Assembly (NCBI GenBank): GCA_021772975.1
Contig: JAJFKY010000020.1
Location: 193,559-257,558 of the forward strand
Source of the DNA: Gammaproteobacteria bacterium
GTDB taxonomy: Bacteria; Pseudomonadota; Gammaproteobacteria; Xanthomonadales; Wenzhouxiangellaceae
Direction: 5' to 3'
Length of the DNA: 64,000 nucleotides
Of the stretch, positions 63,237 through 64,000 are shown piece after piece. Every line of letters starts with the position of its first letter. Positions within the stretch are counted from its first letter, which is position 1. A model generated the notes under the pieces. It made no database searches, was not told the origin of the DNA, and was given only the letters and a program-made list of their open reading frames with translations. The position numbers were made by a program, and so were the translations under genes.

Positions 63237-64000
63237 TTTCTTGCTGAGCGTACTTTTGTTGTCAACAAGAGTTGGTCCAGTGAGGCCAGGTTGTTAGCCC
63301 GAATAATCTGCCGCAGCGATTTCACGTAGGCGGCCCCGCGCGCGGAGTATTTTTTTAGTCCGGCCGCGAGGATTTCACCGGATAGCGGAAGGCTTTGCTG
63401 CCTTAGTTGTAGCCGCATATCGCGTAATGGCTGATACGCAGGATGGCTGTTAAGGTTTAGAAAATAAGCTGTAACCGACGCCTGCCAGGACGGGTAGCTG
63501 GCCACTTCATGGCTCATGCCTTCTGGTCGCTGCAGCGGAACCAGGCCACAGCCAGAGGTGAAACACCATTGCCCGAAGAGGTTATTACCCTTGCGTGCGA
63601 AACGGGACTTTCCCCAGGCTGATTCTGTAGCGGCCTGCGCTAGTGCAAGGGAAGGTGGCAGTACATCTACTCTCGCAAGCAACTCATTGATCAGCGTCCG
63701 CTCGTCGTCAGAGTCGGTGCGCACTCGATATTTTTTGCGGAGGCGCTCCAACTGTCGCCGTTGACTGGTAGTTAGTTTTTTGCCCTGTTGCAGATGGGCA
63801 AGCATTTTCAACACGGCAGCCCGCGATTGCAGAGTCAGGTTGTTCTGCCGCTCCACCAGCGGTATCAGCCGATCAAAGAACTGGTTTTTTTTCACACTAA
63901 CTGGTCGAGGGTCTGCCGGGGGAGCCGCTACGGCTGGCGTAGTCTCCGGCTGAGCAATATCAGCCTCGGCCCCGGGGGCTACTGTCGTCACCGGTGGGGC
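63176..64000 (-). CDS. Bax-like glucosaminidase-domain protein (5' end outside window)
   Basis: The frame is open to the last base of the window; a GTG at 63991 is unlikely to be the true start because family members have an upstream membrane anchor or signal. The visible part has a proline/alanine-rich stretch, then the Bax region: LARVDVLPPSLALAQAATESAWGKSRFARKGNNLFGQWCF ... ASYPSWQASVTAYFLNLNSHPAYQPLRDMR, the glucosaminidase (mannosyl-glycoprotein endo-beta-N-acetylglucosaminidase) family. The glutamate in ATESAWG is the likely catalytic residue. Expected to act on peptidoglycan in the periplasm. Confidence 0.88.
   Translation of the reverse strand, partial: APPVTTVAPGAEADIAQPETTPAVAAPPADPRPVSVKKNQFFDRLIPLVERQNNLTLQSRAAVLKMLAHLQQGKKLTTSQRRQLERLRKKYRVRTDSDDERTLINELLARVDVLPPSLALAQAATESAWGKSRFARKGNNLFGQWCFTSGCGLVPLQRPEGMSHEVASYPSWQASVTAYFLNLNSHPAYQPLRDMRLQLRQQSLPLSGEILAAGLKKYSARGAAYVKSLRQIIRANNLASLDQLLLTTKVRSARNYSAGHRPSAPGINQGWENQ

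Overview
The window looks like chromosome from a free-living gammaproteobacterium of fairly high GC. Several gene neighbourhoods are standard for that class: mltD-gloB-yafS-like-rnhA-dnaQ, pyrG-kdsA-eno-ftsB-ispD-ispF, cysS with sufE, and an ExDD-type relA. An M2 dipeptidase lipoprotein, a Marinobacter-type fatty acyl-CoA reductase and a secreted protein ending in a 'DGFE'-type tail suggest a marine or soil lineage near Chromatiales/Xanthomonadales. That placement is an inference; there is no rRNA here to settle it. No phage, IS transposase, CRISPR array or replication origin was seen. Layout, left to right: (1) 1-6.6 kb: the 3' part of hrpA, relA, and an alkylation-repair pair (Ada-N/AraC/AlkA fusion plus ogt). 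(2) 6.6-9.9 kb: an AT-rich orphan membrane gene, a DUF2461 gene, a gene-free stretch of dispersed repeats, tRNA-Pro(GGG) and folE2. (3) 9.9-17.7 kb: cell-wall and housekeeping genes: a lipoprotein, an M23 peptidase, mltD, gloB, a methyltransferase, rnhA, dnaQ and mltF. (4) 17.9-26.5 kb: gltX, zur, a CpcT/CpeT-family lipoprotein, a CIO-type cytochrome bd oxidase, an APH-fold kinase, then a GIY-YIG gene in a cluster of palindromic repeats, and an acyl-CoA dehydrogenase. The kinase and dehydrogenase resemble the two halves of ACAD10/11, separated by the repeat cluster. (5) 26.5-34.2 kb: secreted and stress genes, including a universal stress gene behind a perfect FNR/Anr box, a phasin and a tiny DUF3096 membrane protein. 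(6) 34.3-42.7 kb: a very large secreted protein with heme-c motifs and a von Willebrand A domain, TetR, an acyl-CoA-binding protein, the fatty acyl-CoA reductase and a phosphodiesterase lipoprotein. (7) 43-56.6 kb: sufE, cysS, pepQ, tRNA-Pro(CGG), an EamA transporter, a BlaI/M56 regulatory pair, ppnN, an M2 peptidase and srkA. (8) 56.6-64 kb: pyrG, kdsA, eno, ftsB, ispD, ispF, a polysaccharide deacetylase and the 3' part of a Bax-like glucosaminidase cut by the window edge. Functional themes: peptidoglycan remodelling (MltD, MltF, M23, Bax-like, deacetylase), lipid and storage metabolism (acyl-CoA reductase, acyl-CoA-binding protein, phasin, kinase plus dehydrogenase), low-oxygen physiology (bd oxidase, FNR-box stress gene) and alkylation repair. 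The most interesting places are the repeat-bracketed GIY-YIG gene with an adjacent 0.3-kb tandem duplication, the split ACAD10/11-like module, the VWA/cytochrome-c fusion, and CpcT/CpeT-type lipoproteins in an apparently non-photosynthetic genome. Every function is read from sequence features and memory of the families; no database search was run.
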